Shown: piece after piece, positions 60,817-64,000 of the stretch | Numbering within the stretch: position 1 is the stretch's first letter | Layout of the letters: every line of letters begins with the position of its first letter | Source: Arcanobacterium haemolyticum | Lineage (GTDB): Bacteria; Actinomycetota; Actinomycetes; Actinomycetales; Actinomycetaceae | Assembly (NCBI GenBank): GCA_021532125.1 | Contig: JADYUX010000001.1 | Location: forward strand, 248,001 to 312,000 | DNA: 64,000 nucleotides | Direction of reading: 5' to 3' | Program-made: the position numbers and the translations under genes | The notes under the pieces: model-generated | What the model saw: only the letters and a program-made list of their open reading frames with translations | The model's database searches: none | What the model was told of the DNA's origin: nothing

Positions 60817-61545
60817 TCACTTAAGTACGAGATCAGAAAGAATATTGACCGAGTTCCAGAGCGACTGCCCCTTCGCTCGCGAATAGTCTGTGTAGACGAT
60901 GAACACAGGCTCTTCGGCATACCGCAGCTTCTTATGCGCGATTTCGCTAACGATCTCGGAAGCGTGGGCCATCCGGTTCTGATAGATCGAGATACTCGTA
61001 GCAGCTTTCCGGTTGAATGCACGGAGGCCATTATGTGCGTCAGTGAGTTTCATGCCTGTCGTGAACCGCTGGAAGACGACAGCCGTCTTGAGGACGATAC
61101 GTTTGAGCGTTCCGGGCTTGGTGCGCCCATCAAGGAATCGAGAGCCGATGACCACGTCAAGGGGCTCGCGAGCTAACCGAACAATCATTCGCTGAGCATC
61201 GACCACACGATGTTGGCCATCAGAATCAAAGGTGACAAAGTATTTCGCCCCGGGTTGCGTGGTCGCGTAATCAAGTCCCGTTTGAAGAGCAGCACCCTGT
61301 CCAAGGTTCACCGGGTGCTCGACGAGATCCACTCCCGCTGCCACCGCTTCTGTGGCCGAGTTATCCCGCGAGCCATCGTTGACACACACGATATTTGGGA
61401 AGGTTTTACGGGCTTCTTCCATGACTTCGCGAATAACTTTTCCCTCGTTATAGAGAGGGACGATGAGCCAGCTCTGCTGAGCAAGCTCATCCGACCAGCC
61501 TTCAACAGATGACTCGTCGGCAACTTGTGGCTGTGTACTCGTCAA
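60817..61545 (-). CDS. family 2 glycosyltransferase, polyprenyl-phosphate-sugar-synthase-like
   Basis: A 242-residue GT-A enzyme without clear membrane segments. SWLIVPLYNEGKVIREVMEE, VCVNDGSRDNSA, NLGQGAALQTGLDYA and FDSDGQHRVVDAQRMI (metal-binding) are present, then VIGSRFLDGRTKPG and TDAHNGLRAFNRKA. This set is typical of enzymes loading a sugar on a polyprenyl phosphate carrier. With DUF2304 as a likely membrane partner and galE beside it, a lipid-linked hexose for glycan synthesis is the best guess. It is divergent from the choline-kinase fusion gene. Confidence 0.87.
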   Translation of the reverse strand: MTSTQPQVADESSVEGWSDELAQQSWLIVPLYNEGKVIREVMEEARKTFPNIVCVNDGSRDNSATEAVAAGVDLVEHPVNLGQGAALQTGLDYATTQPGAKYFVTFDSDGQHRVVDAQRMIVRLAREPLDVVIGSRFLDGRTKPGTLKRIVLKTAVVFQRFTTGMKLTDAHNGLRAFNRKAATSISIYQNRMAHASEIVSEIAHKKLRYAEEPVFIVYTDYSRAKGQSLWNSVNILSDLVLK

Positions 61546-61689
61546 AACTTCTCCAACGTTGCGCGCTCCGGGTATAGATATCCGCAGCGATTATAACAAC
61601 CAGACATCGCTCGCTTCATGACGCTCGCGGCACGATGCCGACGTTTACGGCAGGCTCTCATGAGCATGACAACTCACGTTCACCAAATG

Positions 61690-61718
61690 TTCACTTTCAT
61701 TCATCTTTTAGCTACGAT
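61690..61718 (+). promoter_or_regulatory. candidate promoter of the licCA-licB operon
   Basis: TTCACT and TACGAT are 17 bp apart, with transcription predicted near 61725 and a 36-nt leader containing AGGA before the ATG. Each box matches four of six bases. Confidence 0.45.
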
Positions 61719-61760
61719 TGAACACAGCCCGTTTCAACCACATCTTGAACAGGATTTTCG

Positions 61761-63563
61761 ATGGCTCAGAAGCTCACACACTCTCAGTTCGATGTGCTGT
61801 ATGCCCTTCTCCGAGAGAATGGCCCCCTCACTCAACGCGAACTCCAACAGGCTACTGAACTCTCTCTCGGTACTGTCAATACGACTGTACGAGAACTCGA
61901 AGCGCTCACTCTTGTCGCCAACAAGGCAATCACCGAGAACGGACGGCGCGCTCTTGACCACTACAAGGTAGACAACGCCATCATCATGGCGGCGGGCCTC
62001 TCCTCACGTTTCGCCCCCATCTCCTACGAGCGCCCCAAAGGTACCCTTCGGGTGCACGGCGAGATTCTCATTGAACGCCAGATTCGTCAGCTTCACGAAG
62101 CAGGCATTGACGACATCACTGTCGTCGTCGGCTACAAGAAGGAATACTTCTTCTACCTCATCGAAAAATTCGGCGTAAAAATCGTCGTCAATAAAGAGTA
62201 CGCGACCCGTAATAACAATGGTTCCCTCTGGCTTGTTCGCGACAAACTCGCCAACTCCTACGTGTGTTCCTCCGACAATTACTTCAGCGAAAACCCCTTC
62301 GAGTCACACGTCTATCAGGCGTATTACTCGGCCCAGTACGTCGATGGCCCAACTGACGAATGGTGCATCACAACCGGGCGTGGGGGGCGCATTACCGGCG
62401 CAACGATCGGCGGCGAAAATGCCTGGACCATGCTCGGCCACGTCTACTTTGACCGCACATTTTCATCGAAATTCCGCACCCTCCTGGAAAAGGTCTACGA
62501 CCTCCCACAAACCGCTCCGAAGCTGTGGGAATCGATCTACCTCGACCACGTCTCCGACTTCAATATGGTCATGAGGAAATATCCAGACGGCCTGATCAAC
62601 GAATTTGACTCTGTCGACGAGTTGCGTTCCTTTGACCCCCTTTTTATGGAAAACGTCGATTCAGAAGTTTTCGATCACATATCGTCGGCACTCAACTGCG
62701 ATAAATCTGAAATTCGAGACTTCTATCCGCTCAAGCAGGGCCTCACAAACCTCTCGTGCCATTTCTCCGTGGGCAACGACGAATACGTGTACCGCCACCC
62801 GGGAATCGGCACGAACAAAATCGTCGATCGCCGAGCTGAAATCTCAGCTCTCAAACTGGCCCGAGATTTAGATCTCGATTCCACGTTTATCACCGGCGAT
62901 ACCGATAAAGGCTGGAAAATATCTCGTTTCGTTCCGGAGGCACGCAATCTTGACGTCACAAACGACGACGAACTTGCCGCCGCGATGAAAATGGCACACA
63001 CCCTCCACGAATCCTCTCTCCGTCTCGAACGCTCATTTGACTTCGTTCGTGAAGGGTTACGCTACGAAGAATTACTCTCACAAATCGGACCCATTGAAGT
63101 CCCCGGATACCATGAACTGCGCGCCAAAGTACTCCAACTTAAGGACTACGCTGACGCCGACGGATTTGATGTGGTCCCCAGCCACAACGATTTCTTCCCC
63201 ATGAATTTTCTCGTTGATGCCAAAGGCAACGTTGATCTGATCGACTGGGAATACGCAGGAATGTCAGATGTTGCGGCAGATTTCGGCACTATGGTTGTGT
63301 GCTCCGATGGCATCGACGACGATCGAGCAGAGCTCGCCCTCGAACTCTACTTCTCCCGTACTCCTACGCAGCGCGAACGTGCTCACTTCTGGGCGTACGT
63401 CGTTTTCGCCGGGTGGTGCTGGTACGTGTGGGCGCTTCTCAAAGAAGCTGAAGGTGACGATGTAGGCGAATGGCTGCTCACCTACTATCGCTATGCCAAC
63501 GGCTATGTCGATAGTCTCCTCGCCACCTACACCAACGACATTCATAAGGAGCTCGCCCGATGA
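61761..63563 (+). CDS. winged helix - phosphocholine cytidylyltransferase - choline kinase fusion
   Basis: A 600-residue three-part protein. Residues 1-68 are a MarR-like winged helix (LTQRELQQATELSLGTVNTT). Residues 72-290 are a LicC-like nucleotidyltransferase: IIMAAGLSSRFAPISYERPKG, VVVGYKKEYF and SSDNYFSENPF, with FDSVDELRSFD closing the domain. Residues 300-600 are a LicA-like choline kinase: GLTNLSCHFSVG, YVYRHPGIGTNKIVDRRAE, the catalytic SHNDFFPMNFLVD (474-486) and LIDWEYAG (493-500). Together they should phosphorylate choline and make CDP-choline for surface decoration. Substrate is inferred; ethanolamine or another amino alcohol is possible. The stop overlaps the start of the LicB-like gene. 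Base composition looks more AT-rich than in neighbours, which hints at transfer. Confidence 0.88.
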   Translation: MAQKLTHSQFDVLYALLRENGPLTQRELQQATELSLGTVNTTVRELEALTLVANKAITENGRRALDHYKVDNAIIMAAGLSSRFAPISYERPKGTLRVHGEILIERQIRQLHEAGIDDITVVVGYKKEYFFYLIEKFGVKIVVNKEYATRNNNGSLWLVRDKLANSYVCSSDNYFSENPFESHVYQAYYSAQYVDGPTDEWCITTGRGGRITGATIGGENAWTMLGHVYFDRTFSSKFRTLLEKVYDLPQTAPKLWESIYLDHVSDFNMVMRKYPDGLINEFDSVDELRSFDPLFMENVDSEVFDHISSALNCDKSEIRDFYPLKQGLTNLSCHFSVGNDEYVYRHPGIGTNKIVDRRAEISALKLARDLDLDSTFITGDTDKGWKISRFVPEARNLDVTNDDELAAAMKMAHTLHESSLRLERSFDFVREGLRYEELLSQIGPIEVPGYHELRAKVLQLKDYADADGFDVVPSHNDFFPMNFLVDAKGNVDLIDWEYAGMSDVAADFGTMVVCSDGIDDDRAELALELYFSRTPTQRERAHFWAYVVFAGWCWYVWALLKEAEGDDVGEWLLTYYRYANGYVDSLLATYTNDIHKELAR

Positions 63564-64000
63564 AGTGGGGCATATTTTCCGGAGCTCTGTGGGGGCTCGA
63601 TACCGTTGTTCTCGGCATGATCTTCGCGATTGCGCCATTCATTGATAGCCCTCACGCGTCCCTTGCAAGCGCTATCATGCACGACACCGCGTGCGCCCTC
63701 GTCCTTCTCATATATATGGGGATACGGGGCCGACTCCGCGACACTCTCGCCGCGCTCCGCACACGCCCAGGACGCGCTGTCATGGGCGCAGCAATTCTTG
63801 GTGGGCCGGTAGGAATGACGGGTTACCTTATCGCGATCAACAATATCGGCCCTGGCTATACCGCGATTATCTCCACGTTCTATCCGGCTGTTGGAACACT
63901 CTTGGCATTCGTCTTCCTCAAAGAACGTATGCATATGCGACAAGTCCTTGCACTTCTCGTCGCCCTCGGAGCGATTATCGCGATTGGATGGTCCTCGACA
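63560..64000 (+). CDS. LicB-like DMT/EamA-family transporter (cut by window edge)
   Basis: The frame starts at an ATG that overlaps the previous stop (ATGA) and is open for 147 codons to the window end. It begins MKWGIFSGALWGLDTVVLGM and has at least four membrane segments, with GGPVGMTGYLIAINNIGPGYT and the EamA-type FYPAVGTLLAFVFLKERMHMRQ. In the Haemophilus and pneumococcal lic loci, LicB imports choline. The tight coupling to the kinase fusion supports that role here. The C-terminal half is missing, and a phosphocholine transferase (licD) might follow outside the window. Confidence 0.85.
   Translation, partial: MKWGIFSGALWGLDTVVLGMIFAIAPFIDSPHASLASAIMHDTACALVLLIYMGIRGRLRDTLAALRTRPGRAVMGAAILGGPVGMTGYLIAINNIGPGYTAIISTFYPAVGTLLAFVFLKERMHMRQVLALLVALGAIIAIGWSST

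Overview
The window looks like the chromosome of a moderately high-GC actinobacterium, probably of the Actinomycetaceae (Arcanobacterium/Trueperella-like). The evidence is the mtrA-mtrB-lpqB operon, a WhiB2-type WhiB, TIGR03089, DUF3499 and DUF5719 proteins, a long-form HPF, a TTG-started rpoB, and several genes with leaderless-type promoters. The genus is an inference. The order hpf-comF-lpqB-mtrB-mtrA-DUF3499-metallopeptidase-whiB2-rml-TIGR03089 broadly follows a conserved block known from mycobacteria.

Layout. 1-9 kb: a cut ATP-grasp gene, an AspT/YidE-like transporter followed by degenerate 27-bp repeats, tRNA-Lys, a DUF3516 helicase, a YggS PLP protein, and a translationally coupled cimA-lipoate ligase pair. 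9-11.3 kb: ilvE and leuB. 11.4-14.7 kb: a sugar PTS operon (antiterminator, EIIBC, EIIA) with a RAT-type leader. 15-32.3 kb: the translation/transcription core on the minus strand: tRNA-Trp, secE, nusG, rplK, rplA, udk, rplJ, rplL, rpoB, rpoC, rpsL, rpsG, fusA, tuf. 32.6-38.4 kb: aspartate aminotransferase, an APH-fold kinase, adenosine deaminase, murB, rpmG (too short for most ORF screens) and three tRNAs (Met, Thr, Tyr). 38.5-42.3 kb: yajQ, a ferredoxin-NADP reductase, hpf, comF. 42.4-52.5 kb: lpqB-mtrB-mtrA, DUF3499, a metallopeptidase-family protein, DUF5719, a 1012-aa membrane glycosyltransferase and whiB2.

52.8-64 kb is a cell-surface glycan region: an inositol-phosphatase-family enzyme, TIGR03089, rmlA, rmlD, rmlC, three glycosyltransferases, galE and DUF2304. 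It ends in a gene fusing a winged helix, a LicC-like phosphocholine cytidylyltransferase and a LicA-like choline kinase, translationally coupled to a LicB-like transporter that runs off the window. Together these suggest a rhamnose- and galactose-containing surface polymer that may carry phosphocholine. No rmlB or licD is visible in the window.

The most interesting signals are (i) the winged helix-LicC-LicA fusion with LicB; (ii) a RAT leader whose competing hairpin covers the start codon of the antiterminator instead of ending in a U-tract, together with loss of both PRD2 histidines in that antiterminator; (iii) arginine at S12 position 88, the position of the classical streptomycin-resistance change; and (iv) a spaced 23-bp direct repeat just upstream of a leaderless-looking murB. 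Starts were moved from the longest ORF to the best-supported codon where a ribosome-binding site, an overlap or family length argued for it. Promoters and hairpins were found by eye.
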